From the NCBI RefSeq assembly GCF_016937615.1, contig NZ_JAFHKI010000046.1, positions 1 to 42,528 of the forward strand: 42,528 nt of DNA. Direction: 5' to 3'. The first letter of the stretch is position 1. Every line of letters begins with the position of its first letter. The stretch is from Pseudomonas lactucae (GTDB lineage Bacteria > Pseudomonadota > Gammaproteobacteria > Pseudomonadales > Pseudomonadaceae). Made by a program: the position numbers and the translations under genes. The notes below the pieces were generated by a model, which was given only the letters and a program-made list of their open reading frames with translations, ran no database searches and had not been told where the DNA came from. Below are positions 1-8,276 of this stretch, in pieces.

Positions 1-11
1 GACCGAGTCGC

Positions 12-97
12 CGCCATCGGGGGCAAGCCCCTCCCACACTTGACTGCATTCCCAAGGATGTACTCGGTCAAAATGTGGGAGGGGCTTGCCCGATAGC
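12..97. repeat. REP pair (REPIN-like), GGGGCTTGCCC type
   Basis: Two inverted copies of a Pseudomonas REP palindrome flank about 30 bases. The left arm reads ATCGGGGGCAAGCCCCTCCC and the right arm TGTGGGAGGGGCTTGCCC followed by GATAGC. The same family recurs at the right end of the window. Such pairs are dispersed non-coding elements mobilised by RAYT transposases; no RAYT gene is in the window. Confidence 0.85.
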
Positions 98-114
98 TAT
101 TTCAGCAACACCAA

Positions 115-142
115 CAATGCCCTGCTATGCCAGGGCATTTTG
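115..142 (+). terminator. Rho-independent terminator of a gene upstream of the window
   Basis: An 8-bp perfect stem (ATGCCCTG at 117-124, CAGGGCAT at 131-138) with a 6-base loop is followed by a short T tract. It precedes the gene at 223 and probably ends a plus-strand transcript entering from the left. Confidence 0.6.
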
Positions 143-222
143 CCGTCTACGATTCAATTTGCGACCTGCCAGGCCGACAAACTGGCACTATCAAACCCAA
201 ATGACTCGCAGAGATAACGGAC

Positions 223-948
223 ATGTCCCTACGCACCCTGCTCACCGCCCTCCTCCTCACTGCCAGTTGCTCGGCAATGGCCGACACCGAAGTCGTCAAC
301 CTGAGCAACCGCACCAGCGCCGACCTGCTGCCGGTGGCGCAGAACTTCATCGGCAAGGACGGCACCGTCAGCGCTTATGGCAACCAGCTTATTGTTAAAG
401 CAGAGCCCGGCAAGATCGAAGATCTGCGCGCCTTGCTCGCCCAACTCGACACGCCGGCCAGGCGCCTGCTGATCACTGTCGACACCAACGAGAACAACCA
501 ACAAACCAACAGCCACGTGATCACCTACAGCACCGAGAGCCGTGACGGCGGCATCCAGCAGATCCAGGCCAGCGAAGGCGTACCTGCGCTGATTCAGGTC
601 GGCCAGAGCGTGCCATTGACCACCACTCAGCCCGATGCCTACGGCCGCCCACAAAACCAGACCCAGTATCGCAACGTGACCCAAGGTTTTTACGTCACCG
701 CCAGCGTCACCGGCGAGACCGTACACCTGGCGATCAGTACCAACCGTGACCGCATGAGCCAGGAACGTCCCGATGTAGTGAATGTGCAAAGCACCGACAC
801 AACCGTCAGCGGACGTCTTGGCGAATGGATCCCCCTGGCCGGCATCAATCGTCAGACCCAGGCCGACAAATCCTCTACAACCCGCAGCTACTCTACTCAG
901 GGCCGCGATGACCTGACTGTGCGGGTCAAAGTCGACACCCTGAACTGA
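223..948 (+). CDS. Exported secretin-N-domain protein
   Basis: This 241-residue protein starts with a signal peptide (MSLRTLLTALLLTASCSAMA, cleavage expected after about residue 20). Residues 22-80 (VVNLSNRTSADLLPVAQ through LRALLAQLDTPARRLLITVD) match the N1-type repeat of secretins: a beta-alpha-beta unit ending in an LDxPxxxxLI strand. The remainder is beta-rich and polar and lacks the secretin pore domain, so this is not a GspD/PilQ channel. No secretion-system genes are adjacent. It is probably periplasmic; the role is unknown. A Cys at residue 16 lies inside the hydrophobic segment, so a lipoprotein is possible but the lipobox is poor. Confidence 0.75.
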   Translation: MSLRTLLTALLLTASCSAMADTEVVNLSNRTSADLLPVAQNFIGKDGTVSAYGNQLIVKAEPGKIEDLRALLAQLDTPARRLLITVDTNENNQQTNSHVITYSTESRDGGIQQIQASEGVPALIQVGQSVPLTTTQPDAYGRPQNQTQYRNVTQGFYVTASVTGETVHLAISTNRDRMSQERPDVVNVQSTDTTVSGRLGEWIPLAGINRQTQADKSSTTRSYSTQGRDDLTVRVKVDTLN

Positions 949-988
949 AGCACCAAAAACTGACTGATGAGTCGTATTAGACTAAAGA

Positions 989-1014
989 TGTAGTGCCACA
1001 AAAAAAGCACTACA
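989..1014. promoter_or_regulatory. Inverted repeat TGTAGTGC-N10-GCACTACA, candidate operator
   Basis: The two 8-base arms are perfect inverted copies with an A-rich 10-base spacer. TGTAGT/ACTACA half sites resemble those I recall for RpiR-family carbon regulators (HexR, RccR). RccR is known to control glyoxylate-shunt genes in Pseudomonas, but the spacing here is longer than the sites I remember. Alternatively it is only a hairpin at the 3' end of the upstream gene; there is no T tract after it on the plus strand. Confidence 0.4.
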
Positions 1015-1022
1015 AACCATTT

Positions 1023-1098
1023 GACGATCCAAAAAAGCATGGGCATGATGGCCTCGCTCCCGCTAATCAGGGGCCCTGGCAAGGGCCTTCGGATCGTC
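1023..1098 (+). other. Foldable leader segment, candidate structured RNA
   Basis: GACGATCC at 1023-1030 pairs perfectly with GGATCGTC at 1091-1098. It encloses a second perfect hairpin, GGCCCT (1072-1077) and AGGGCC (1082-1087), with a GGCA loop. The nested arrangement is more than expected by chance in non-coding DNA. It could be part of the aceA 5' untranslated region or a separate small RNA; I recognise no known family. Confidence 0.3.
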
Positions 1099-1440
1099 GC
1101 TCCAAGCTACCCACCCGAGCCGATTCGTGTCTGTACCGCCCACAAGGTGTGTTTGACTTTGGTTGCGACTGGAACGAAGTTGTCCCGAGGGACGGAAGCT
1201 AACCAGGTAACCCGGCAACACGCTGCAGAATGCCCAAGGGCCCACGACGCCCGAAGACTGTTCTTGGCCCGCCTTTACCTGCTCGCCTCTCCCTTGAGCC
1301 CTTCGTTCATCCCGTCGCCTCCCCCGTCGAACCTGACTTGACCGCCTCTGCTTCTGGTCAGCGAGCCGCCATGCACCGCAACGATTGCGCGGCTGGCAAA
1401 AGGATTTCTCCACCTAGACCTATGCGACGAGGTTTTTCCC

Positions 1441-2766
1441 ATGGCACTGACACGCGAACAGCAAATTGCAGCCCTCGAAAAAGACTGGGCTGAAAACCCA
1501 CGCTGGAAAGGCGTGACCCGCGCTTATTCCGCTGCTGACGTCGTCCGCCTGCGTGGCTCGGTTCAACCCGAGCACACCTTTGCAAAACTCGGCGCCGAGA
1601 AGCTGTGGAACCTGGTCACCCAAGGTGCCAAGCCTTCCTTCCGTCCCGACAAAGATTTCGTCAACTGCATGGGCGCCCTGACCGGTGGCCAGGCAGTCCA
1701 ACAGGTGAAAGCCGGTATCCAGGCGATCTACCTGTCCGGCTGGCAAGTGGCGGCGGACAACAACTCCGCCGAATCCATGTACCCCGACCAATCGCTGTAC
1801 CCGGTGGATTCGGTTCCGACCGTGGTCAAGCGCATCAACAACTCGTTCCGTCGCGCCGACCAGATCCAGTGGAAAGCCGGCAAGAACCCAGGTGACGAAG
1901 GCTACATCGACTACTTTGCACCGATCGTGGCTGACGCCGAGGCCGGTTTCGGTGGCGTACTGAACGCCTACGAACTGATGAAAAGCATGATCGAAGCGGG
2001 CGCCGCCGGCGTTCACTTTGAAGACCAGCTGGCTTCCGTGAAGAAATGCGGCCACATGGGCGGCAAAGTACTGGTTCCAACCCAGGAAGCCGTACAGAAG
2101 CTCACCGCCGCCCGTCTGGCCGCTGACGTTGCCGGTACGCCAACCATCATCCTGGCGCGTACCGATGCCAACGCCGCTGACCTGCTGACGTCGGACTGCG
2201 ATCCGTACGACCAGCCGTTCGTGACAGGCGAGCGCACCCAGGAAGGTTTCTACAAGGTACGCGCCGGCCTGGACCAGGCTATCGCTCGCGGCCTGGCCTA
2301 CGCACCGTACGCCGACCTGATTTGGTGCGAAACCGCCAAGCCGGACCTGGACGAGGCCCGTCGCTTCGCCGAAGCGATCAAGAAGGAATACCCGGACCAA
2401 CTGCTGTCCTACAACTGCTCGCCTTCCTTCAACTGGAAGAAGAACCTGGACGACGCGACCATCGCCAAGTTCCAACGCGAACTGTCCGCCATGGGCTACA
2501 AGCACCAGTTCATCACCCTGGCCGGCATTCACAACATGTGGCACAGCATGTTCAACCTGGCGCACGACTACGCCCGCAACGACATGACCGCCTACGTGAA
2601 GCTGCAGGAGCAGGAGTTCGCTGACGCGGCCAAGGGCTACACCTTCGTGGCGCACCAGCAGGAAGTAGGCACCGGCTACTTCGACGACATGACCACCGTG
2701 ATCCAGGGCGGCACCTCGTCCGTGACCGCGCTGACCGGCTCGACCGAAGAAGAACAGTTCCACTAA
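1441..2766 (+). CDS. aceA: Isocitrate lyase
   Basis: Isocitrate lyase cleaves isocitrate to glyoxylate and succinate, the first step of the glyoxylate shunt for growth on acetate and fatty acids. The 441-residue length fits the E. coli-like short class, unlike the longer enzyme of P. aeruginosa. The family signature KKCGHM lies at residues 201-206, with Cys203 as the catalytic cysteine. The TIM-barrel motifs ADAEAGFGG (about 160) and [11 protein letters not shown] (about 239) are intact. The ATG is preceded by a weak GAGG. It is a single-gene unit with a long leader and its own terminator, so regulation is likely transcriptional and carbon-dependent. Confidence 0.98.
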   Translation: MALTREQQIAALEKDWAENPRWKGVTRAYSAADVVRLRGSVQPEHTFAKLGAEKLWNLVTQGAKPSFRPDKDFVNCMGALTGGQAVQQVKAGIQAIYLSGWQVAADNNSAESMYPDQSLYPVDSVPTVVKRINNSFRRADQIQWKAGKNPGDEGYIDYFAPIVADAEAGFGGVLNAYELMKSMIEAGAAGVHFEDQLASVKKCGHMGGKVLVPTQEAVQKLTAARLAADVAGTPTIILARTDANAADLLTSDCDPYDQPFVTGERTQEGFYKVRAGLDQAIARGLAYAPYADLIWCETAKPDLDEARRFAEAIKKEYPDQLLSYNCSPSFNWKKNLDDATIAKFQRELSAMGYKHQFITLAGIHNMWHSMFNLAHDYARNDMTAYVKLQEQEFADAAKGYTFVAHQQEVGTGYFDDMTTVIQGGTSSVTALTGSTEEEQFH

Positions 2767-2829
2767 GCACTGAGTACACGGCCACGGCGGACCCGTTAAA
2801 AAGCTAACCGCCGTGCTGCACAACAATCA

Positions 2830-2857
2830 CGCCCCGACTGGTTCGGGGCGTTTTTTT
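2830..2857 (+). terminator. Rho-independent terminator of aceA
   Basis: CGCCCCGA (2830-2837) pairs with TCGGGGCG (2843-2850) around a 5-base loop and is followed by seven T. It lies 64 bases after the aceA stop. Confidence 0.93.
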
Positions 2858-3061
2858 GCCTGTACCTGTCCGACTGATTCAGCGAGGGCCCAATGTGGGA
2901 AATATGATCTGCCTGAAAATTTTGCGCAAACCTTGATCCAGAGCGGTATTCACTGCAGACAAATCAGTTAAAAGATCCGCTCCGGCAACTAGCGACCATC
3001 AAGCAAGTAACGGCAACTTCCCGCGCCACACGAGAAACATTCGCTTAAACCTCCGCACAAA

Positions 3062-3080
3062 CAATAGTCATTATCATTTG
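3062..3080. promoter_or_regulatory. Possible Fur-box-like sequence
   Basis: CAATAGTCATTATCATTTG contains the hexamer-like pieces TCATTATC and, on the other strand, GATAATGA, which resemble the Fur consensus GATAATGATAATCATTATC. The match is partial. Iron control of complex I would be plausible because the enzyme holds many Fe-S clusters, but this is inference. Confidence 0.25.
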
Positions 3081-3115
3081 GCGCTTAAAAGCTTCGTTAC
3101 CGGTTAAACAAAACA

Positions 3116-3129
3116 CATTTGATCAAATG
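3116..3129. promoter_or_regulatory. Perfect 14-bp palindrome CATTTGATCAAATG
   Basis: The sequence is its own reverse complement. It lies about 90 bp upstream of the proposed -35 box of the nuo promoter. It contains TTGATCAA but not the TTGAT-N4-ATCAA spacing of an Anr/FNR site, so the binding protein is unknown. Confidence 0.35.
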
Positions 3130-3214
3130 CCCGCTAATGCCCACCATGCAAGGGTTGCAGCCCCATCGAGGTGCACTATGTCCTTATTCCAACGAATAAT
3201 TTCGCTATCGCAAT

Positions 3215-3243
3215 TTTACTTGCCCGGTGTTTAGCCATAAAAT
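3215..3243 (+). promoter_or_regulatory. Candidate sigma70 promoter of the nuo operon
   Basis: TTTACT (3215-3220) and TAAAAT (3238-3243) are separated by exactly 17 bases and sit about 90 bases before the nuoA start. They match the -35 and -10 consensus at four and five of six positions. Confidence 0.45.
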
Positions 3244-3333
3244 CAACGCGATTGACTGCGCTGCGACATATCGTCACTGCATCATTACTTTTTCGAGCTC
3301 AGAGACCTTTGCTCTCTGTTAAGGATTTCCAGC

Positions 3334-3747
3334 ATGACCGAAGCGACAGGACTCATGGCCCACAACTGGGGCTTTGCCATTTTCCTCCTCGGTGTTGTCG
3401 GCCTCTGTGCCTTCATGCTCGGCGTTTCCAGCCTCCTTGGGTCAAAAGCCTGGGGCCGCAGCAAAAACGAACCGTTCGAATCCGGCATGCTACCTACAGG
3501 TGGCGCCCGTCTGCGGCTCTCAGCCAAATTCTATCTGGTCGCGATGCTGTTCGTGATCTTCGATATCGAAGCCCTTTTTCTCTTTGCCTGGTCTGTGTCC
3601 GTCCGCGAAAGCGGCTGGACCGGATTCGTCGAAGCCCTCGTTTTCATAGCAATTCTGTTGGCAGGCCTTGTCTACCTATTTCGAGTGGGCGCCCTTGACT
3701 GGGCTCCGGAAGCTCGTCGTAAGCGGCAAGCGAAGCTGAAACAATGA
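3334..3747 (+). CDS. nuoA: NADH-quinone oxidoreductase subunit A
   Basis: NuoA is a small membrane subunit at the junction of the peripheral and membrane arms of complex I. The 137-residue protein has three transmembrane helices (about 12-32, 62-82, 90-110) and the family motif KNEPFESGM (about 47-55). The acidic loop residues before the second helix and the sequence [11 protein letters not shown] (about 77-87) are characteristic. AAGGA upstream of the ATG is a good ribosome site. It is the first gene of nuoA-N; nuoB begins 10 bases after its stop. Confidence 0.97.
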   Translation: MTEATGLMAHNWGFAIFLLGVVGLCAFMLGVSSLLGSKAWGRSKNEPFESGMLPTGGARLRLSAKFYLVAMLFVIFDIEALFLFAWSVSVRESGWTGFVEALVFIAILLAGLVYLFRVGALDWAPEARRKRQAKLKQ

Positions 3748-3757
3748 GGCTTTGGCG

Positions 3758-4432
3758 ATGCAATACAATCTCACCAGGATCGACCCGAATGCTCCTAACG
3801 AGCAGTACCCCATCGGCGAACGGGAAACCGTTTCCGACCCGTTAGAAGATCAAGTCCACAAAAACATCTACATGGGCAAGCTGGAAGACGTGCTGAGTGG
3901 TGCGGTCAACTGGGGGCGTAAAAACTCCCTGTGGCCGTACAACTTCGGCCTTTCGTGCTGCTACGTGGAAATGACCACCGCCTTCACGGCGCCCCACGAC
4001 ATCGCGCGCTTTGGCGCCGAGGTTATCCGGGCATCGCCGCGTCAGGCGGATTTCATGGTTATCGCCGGTACCTGCTTCATCAAGATGGCGCCGATCATCC
4101 AGCGTCTCTATGAGCAAATGCTCGAGCCGAAATGGGTTATCTCCATGGGTTCGTGCGCCAACTCCGGTGGCATGTACGACATCTACTCCGTCGTTCAAGG
4201 GGTGGATAAGTTCCTGCCCGTGGACGTCTACGTGCCTGGCTGCCCGCCCCGCCCTGAAGCATTCCTGCAAGGCTTGATGCTGCTGCAGGAATCGATTGGC
4301 AAGGAGCGTCGCCCACTGTCCTGGGTCGTCGGCGATCAAGGCGTTTACCGCGCCGAGATGCCGTCCCAAAAGGAACAGCGCCGCGAACAGCGAATCGCAG
4401 TCACCAACCTGCGCAGCCCCGACGAAGTCTGA
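3758..4432 (+). CDS. nuoB: NADH-quinone oxidoreductase subunit B
   Basis: NuoB carries the terminal [4Fe-4S] cluster N2 that passes electrons to quinone. The ligand motifs are present: LSCCYVEM (about 64-71), a Cys in IAGTCF (about 105), GSCANSGG (about 134) and PGCPPRPE (about 163). I chose the ATG at 3758 (224 residues, MQYNLTRID). GAGG lies eight bases upstream and Pseudomonas NuoB begins this way; the in-frame TTG at 3752 would add only two residues. Confidence 0.97.
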   Translation: MQYNLTRIDPNAPNEQYPIGERETVSDPLEDQVHKNIYMGKLEDVLSGAVNWGRKNSLWPYNFGLSCCYVEMTTAFTAPHDIARFGAEVIRASPRQADFMVIAGTCFIKMAPIIQRLYEQMLEPKWVISMGSCANSGGMYDIYSVVQGVDKFLPVDVYVPGCPPRPEAFLQGLMLLQESIGKERRPLSWVVGDQGVYRAEMPSQKEQRREQRIAVTNLRSPDEV

Positions 4433-4504
4433 TCCAGCCCCGCTTCTTTTATAGAACGAAAACCTGGCCTCATTCTTTACGTTGACCGAAAGCGATAAAA
4501 AACC

Positions 4505-6289
4505 ATGACTACAGGCAGTGCTCTGTACATCCCGCCTTACAAGGCAGACGACCAGGATGTGGTTGTCGAACTCAATAACCGTTTTGGCCCTGACGCCTTC
4601 ACCGCTCAGGCCACACGCACCGGCATGCCGGTGCTGTGGGTGGCGCGTGCCAGGCTCGTCGAAGTCCTGACCTTCCTGCGCAACCTGCCCAAGCCGTACG
4701 TCATGCTTTATGACCTGCATGGCGTGGACGAGCGTCTGCGCACCAAGCGCCAGGGCTTGCCGAGCGGCGCCGACTTCACCGTGTTCTACCACCTGATGTC
4801 GCTGGAACGTAACAGCGACGTGATGATCAAGGTCGCATTGAGCGAAAGCGACCTGAGCGTCCCGACCGTGACCGGTATCTGGCCGAACGCCAGCTGGTAC
4901 GAGCGCGAAGTCTGGGACATGTTCGGGATCGACTTCCCGGGCCACCCGCACCTGACGCGAATCATGATGCCGCCGACCTGGGAAGGTCATCCGCTGCGCA
5001 AGGACTTCCCTGCCCGCGCCACCGAATTCGACCCGTTCAGCCTCAACCTGGCCAAGCAACAGCTGGAAGAGGAAGCCGCGCGCTTCCGTCCGGAAGACTG
5101 GGGCATGAAGCGTTCCGGCACCAACGAGGACTACATGTTCCTCAACCTGGGCCCGAACCACCCTTCGGCTCACGGCGCCTTCCGTATCATCCTGCAATTG
5201 GACGGCGAAGAAATCGTCGACTGCGTACCGGACATCGGCTACCACCACCGTGGTGCCGAGAAGATGGCCGAGCGTCAATCCTGGCACAGCTTCATCCCGT
5301 ACACCGACCGTATCGACTACCTCGGCGGCGTGATGAACAACCTGCCGTACGTGCTCTCGGTCGAGAAGCTGGCCGGCATTAAAGTGCCAGACCGCGTCGA
5401 CACCATCCGCATCATGATGGCCGAGTTCTTCCGGATCACCAGCCACCTGCTGTTCCTGGGCACCTATATCCAGGACGTCGGCGCCATGACGCCGGTGTTC
5501 TTCACCTTCACCGACCGTCAGCGCGCCTACAAGGTCATCGAAGCCATCACCGGTTTCCGTCTGCACCCGGCCTGGTACCGCATCGGCGGCGTGGCGCACG
5601 ACCTGCCCAATGGCTGGGAGCGCCTGGTCAAGGAATTCATCGACTGGATGCCCAAGCGTCTGGACGAGTACCAAAAGGCTGCATTGGACAACAGCATCCT
5701 CAAGGGTCGTACCATCGGCGTCGCGCAGTACAACACCAAAGAAGCCCTGGAATGGGGCGTCACCGGTGCCGGCCTGCGTTCCACCGGTTGTGATTTCGAC
5801 CTGCGCAAGGCGCGTCCGTACTCCGGCTACGAGAACTTCGAGTTCGAAGTGCCGCTGGCGGCCAATGGCGATGCCTACGACCGCTGCATCGTGCGTGTCG
5901 AAGAAATGCGCCAGAGCCTGAAGATCATCGAGCAGTGCATGCGCAACATGCCGGCCGGCCCGTACAAGGCAGATCACCCGCTGACCACGCCGCCGCCCAA
6001 AGAGCGCACGCTGCAACACATCGAAACCCTGATCACGCACTTCCTGCAGGTTTCGTGGGGCCCGGTGATGCCGGCCAACGAATCCTTCCAGATGATCGAA
6101 GCGACCAAGGGTATCAACAGTTATTACCTGACGAGCGATGGCGGCACCATGAGCTACCGCACCCGGATTCGTACCCCAAGCTTCGCCCACTTGCAGCAGA
6201 TCCCTTCGGTGATCAAAGGCGAGATGGTCGCGGACTTGATTGCGTACCTGGGTAGTATCGATTTCGTTATGGCCGACGTGGACCGCTAA
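4505..6289 (+). CDS. nuoCD: Fused NADH-quinone oxidoreductase subunit C/D
   Basis: A single 594-residue protein combines NuoC (30-kDa type) and NuoD (49-kDa type), the normal arrangement in Pseudomonas and enterics. NuoC covers about residues 1-190, with the signature [16 protein letters not shown] near 136-151 and [11 protein letters not shown] near 160-170. NuoD covers about 210-594, beginning with [15 protein letters not shown], whose His lines the quinone site. The C-terminal motif [10 protein letters not shown] is typical. The 72-base gap after nuoB holds no gene, and the ribosome site before this ATG is weak. Confidence 0.97.
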   Translation: MTTGSALYIPPYKADDQDVVVELNNRFGPDAFTAQATRTGMPVLWVARARLVEVLTFLRNLPKPYVMLYDLHGVDERLRTKRQGLPSGADFTVFYHLMSLERNSDVMIKVALSESDLSVPTVTGIWPNASWYEREVWDMFGIDFPGHPHLTRIMMPPTWEGHPLRKDFPARATEFDPFSLNLAKQQLEEEAARFRPEDWGMKRSGTNEDYMFLNLGPNHPSAHGAFRIILQLDGEEIVDCVPDIGYHHRGAEKMAERQSWHSFIPYTDRIDYLGGVMNNLPYVLSVEKLAGIKVPDRVDTIRIMMAEFFRITSHLLFLGTYIQDVGAMTPVFFTFTDRQRAYKVIEAITGFRLHPAWYRIGGVAHDLPNGWERLVKEFIDWMPKRLDEYQKAALDNSILKGRTIGVAQYNTKEALEWGVTGAGLRSTGCDFDLRKARPYSGYENFEFEVPLAANGDAYDRCIVRVEEMRQSLKIIEQCMRNMPAGPYKADHPLTTPPPKERTLQHIETLITHFLQVSWGPVMPANESFQMIEATKGINSYYLTSDGGTMSYRTRIRTPSFAHLQQIPSVIKGEMVADLIAYLGSIDFVMADVDR

Positions 6290-6291
6290 GC

Positions 6292-6788
6292 ATGAACAGC
6301 ACGCTTATCCAGACAGACCGTTTCACCTTGAGTGAAACCGAGCGCTCGGCCATCGAGCACGAGCTGCATCACTACGAAGACCCGCGCGCGCGTCGATCGA
6401 AGCCTTGAAGATCGTCCAGAAGGAACGTGGCTGGGTGCCCGACGGCGCCCTCTACGCCATTGGTGAGATCCTCGGCATCCCCGCCAGCGACGTTGAAGGC
6501 GTGGCGACGTTCTACAGCCAGATCTTCCGCCAGCCGGTCGGCCGCCACATCATTCGCGTATGCGACAGCATGGTCTGCTACATCGGTGGTCACGAGTCCG
6601 TGGTCAGCGAGATCCAGAACAAACTGGGCATCGGCCTCGGCCAGACCACCCCGGATGGCCGCTTCACGCTGCTGCCGGTGTGCTGCCTGGGCAACTGCGA
6701 CAAGGCGCCGGCGTTGATGATCGACGACGACACATTCGGTGACGTACAGCCTGCTGGCGTGACCCAATTGCTCGAGGGCTACCCATGA
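6292..6788 (+). CDS. nuoE: NADH-quinone oxidoreductase subunit E, frame broken by an apparent 1-base deletion
   Basis: NuoE is the 24-kDa-type thioredoxin-like [2Fe-2S] subunit of the NADH dehydrogenase module. The ATG at 6292 gives [20 protein letters not shown] and 18 further residues, then stops at 6406-6408. The rest ([11 protein letters not shown] onward) continues in the frame one base earlier, to 6788. The break lies in the CG run at 6382-6393, where family proteins read DPRAAS; one missing base restores a 165-residue protein. Cluster ligands are intact in the second part ([17 protein letters not shown]). The stop overlaps the nuoF start as ATGA. An essential-class subunit in an otherwise intact operon suggests a sequence error rather than a dead gene. 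Confidence 0.88.
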
Positions 6789-8140
6789 CCCTGACTTCTT
6801 TCGGCCCGGCCAACCTGATCAAGCGTTCGCCTGAGACCCATCCGCTGACCTGGCGCCTGCGTGACGATGCCGAGCCGGTATGGCTCGACGAATACCAGGC
6901 CAAGAACGGCTACGCCGCCGCGCGCAAAGCCTTCGCCGACATGGCCCAGGACGATATCGTCCAGACCGTGAAAGACGCCGGCCTCAAGGGCCGCGGCGGT
7001 GCAGGCTTCCCCACGGGCGTGAAGTGGGGCCTGATGCCCAAGGACGAATCCATCAACATCCGCTACCTGCTGTGCAACGCGGATGAAATGGAGCCCAACA
7101 CCTGGAAAGACCGCATGCTGATGGAGCAACTGCCCCATCTGCTGATCGAAGGCATGCTGATCAGCGCCCGTGCGCTCAAGACCTACCGCGGCTACATCTT
7201 CCTGCGCGGCGAATACACCACCGCCGCCAAGCACCTCAACCGTGCCGTGGAAGAAGCCAAGGCTGCCGGCCTGCTGGGCAAGAACATCCTCGGTTCCGGT
7301 TTCGACTTCGAACTGTTCGTGCACACCGGCGCCGGGCGTTATATCTGCGGCGAAGAAACCGCACTGATCAACTCCCTCGAAGGCCGCCGCGCCAACCCGC
7401 GTTCCAAGCCGCCCTTCCCTGCCGCCGTCGGCGTGTGGGGCAAGCCGACCTGCGTGAACAACGTCGAGACCCTGTGTAACGTGCCGGCGATCATCGCCGA
7501 CGGCGTGGACTGGTACAAATCGTTGGCCCGTGAAGGCAGCGAAGACATGGGCACCAAGCTCATGGGCTTCTCCGGCAAGGTCAAGAACCCTGGCCTGTGG
7601 GAGCTGCCGTTCGGCGTGACCGCTCGCGAGCTGTTCGAGGACTACGCCGGCGGCATGCGCGACGGCTACACCCTGAAAGCCTGGCAGCCAGGCGGCGCCG
7701 GCACCGGTTTCCTGTTGCCCGAGCACCTGGACGCACAAATGTATGCCGGCGGTATCGGCAAGGTGGGCACCCGGATGGGTACCGGCCTGGCGATGGCGGT
7801 CGACAACACGGTGAACATGGTCTCGCTGCTGCGCAACATGGAGCAGTTCTTTGCCCGCGAGTCCTGCGGTTTCTGCACCCCATGCCGCGACGGTTTGCCG
7901 TGGAGCGTCAAGCTGCTGATGGCCCTGGAAAACGGCGAAGGCCGCGAGGGTGACATCGAAACCCTGCTCGGCCTGGTCGGCTTCCTTGGCCCAGGCAAGA
8001 CATTCTGTGCTCACGCACCGGGCGCCGTGGAGCCATTGGGCAGCGCAATCAAATACTTCCGCTCGGAGTTCGAAGCCGGCATCGCGCCAACCAGCGCCGC
8101 CGTCCCGCCTCTGGCGAGGCCGATCGTAGTCGGCGCGTAA
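6785..8140 (+). CDS. nuoF: NADH-quinone oxidoreductase subunit F
   Basis: NuoF oxidises NADH through FMN and passes electrons to a [4Fe-4S] cluster (N3). The 451-residue protein has the flavin/NADH motif [10 protein letters not shown] (about 68-77), the nucleotide-site motif [13 protein letters not shown] (about 182-194), and cluster ligands [12 protein letters not shown] (about 359-370) plus a fourth Cys in [12 protein letters not shown] (about 407). It starts four bases before the end of nuoE, indicating coupled translation. A 136-base gap with a strong hairpin follows before nuoG. Confidence 0.97.
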   Translation: MTLTSFGPANLIKRSPETHPLTWRLRDDAEPVWLDEYQAKNGYAAARKAFADMAQDDIVQTVKDAGLKGRGGAGFPTGVKWGLMPKDESINIRYLLCNADEMEPNTWKDRMLMEQLPHLLIEGMLISARALKTYRGYIFLRGEYTTAAKHLNRAVEEAKAAGLLGKNILGSGFDFELFVHTGAGRYICGEETALINSLEGRRANPRSKPPFPAAVGVWGKPTCVNNVETLCNVPAIIADGVDWYKSLAREGSEDMGTKLMGFSGKVKNPGLWELPFGVTARELFEDYAGGMRDGYTLKAWQPGGAGTGFLLPEHLDAQMYAGGIGKVGTRMGTGLAMAVDNTVNMVSLLRNMEQFFARESCGFCTPCRDGLPWSVKLLMALENGEGREGDIETLLGLVGFLGPGKTFCAHAPGAVEPLGSAIKYFRSEFEAGIAPTSAAVPPLARPIVVGA

Positions 8141-8149
8141 CGCTTAAAC

Positions 8150-8175
8150 AGGCGAAGGGCCCGTGCTCTTCGCCT
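8150..8175 (+). promoter_or_regulatory. Intra-operon hairpin between nuoF and nuoG
   Basis: AGGCGAAG (8150-8157) and CTTCGCCT (8168-8175) form a perfect 8-bp stem with a 10-base loop, ten bases after the nuoF stop. No T tract follows, so it is not a classic terminator. It may mark mRNA processing or stability. A smaller GCCCG/CGGGC hairpin (8241-8257) sits just upstream of the nuoG start. Confidence 0.45.
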
Positions 8176-8276
8176 TGCTCATGTGCTGACGCCGTAAAGG
8201 CTGTGTAGATGCACATGAATAACAAGATTCCATTAGCCACGCCCGCTGACAACGGGCCAACGAAGAACTTTGAACC

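Larger units (their letters stand above)
949..1440. other. Long non-coding region upstream of aceA
   Basis: These 492 bases hold no convincing gene. Short ORFs in it lack ribosome sites and recognisable sequence. It contains an inverted repeat (989-1014) and a foldable segment (1023-1098), annotated separately. The rest shows only small hairpins, such as GTCCC/GGGAC near 1182-1193. Confidence 0.6.
2858..3333. other. AT-rich non-coding region before the nuo operon
   Basis: These 476 bases contain no supported gene. Notable sites are a Fur-box-like stretch at 3062-3080, a perfect 14-bp palindrome at 3116-3129 and a sigma70-like promoter at 3215-3243. Several AT-rich patches suggest a complex regulatory region for nuo. 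Confidence 0.6.

Noticed and set aside
897..1082. A 61-residue hydrophobic minus-strand frame after the first gene
   Set aside because: It overlaps the secretin-domain gene and the inverted repeat, with no ribosome site.
1021..1341. A 106-residue plus-strand frame in the aceA leader
   Set aside because: No ribosome site, unnatural composition, and it covers inverted repeats.
3116..3129. An Anr/FNR site in the nuo upstream region
   Set aside because: TTGAT and ATCAA overlap here, lacking the required four-base spacer.
3842..6190. A 782-residue minus-strand frame opposite nuoB-nuoCD
   Set aside because: It is a shadow of GC-rich codon use; the opposite strand encodes intact complex I subunits. 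The same holds for long minus frames at 8349-10760, 13024-15153 and 39615-41891.
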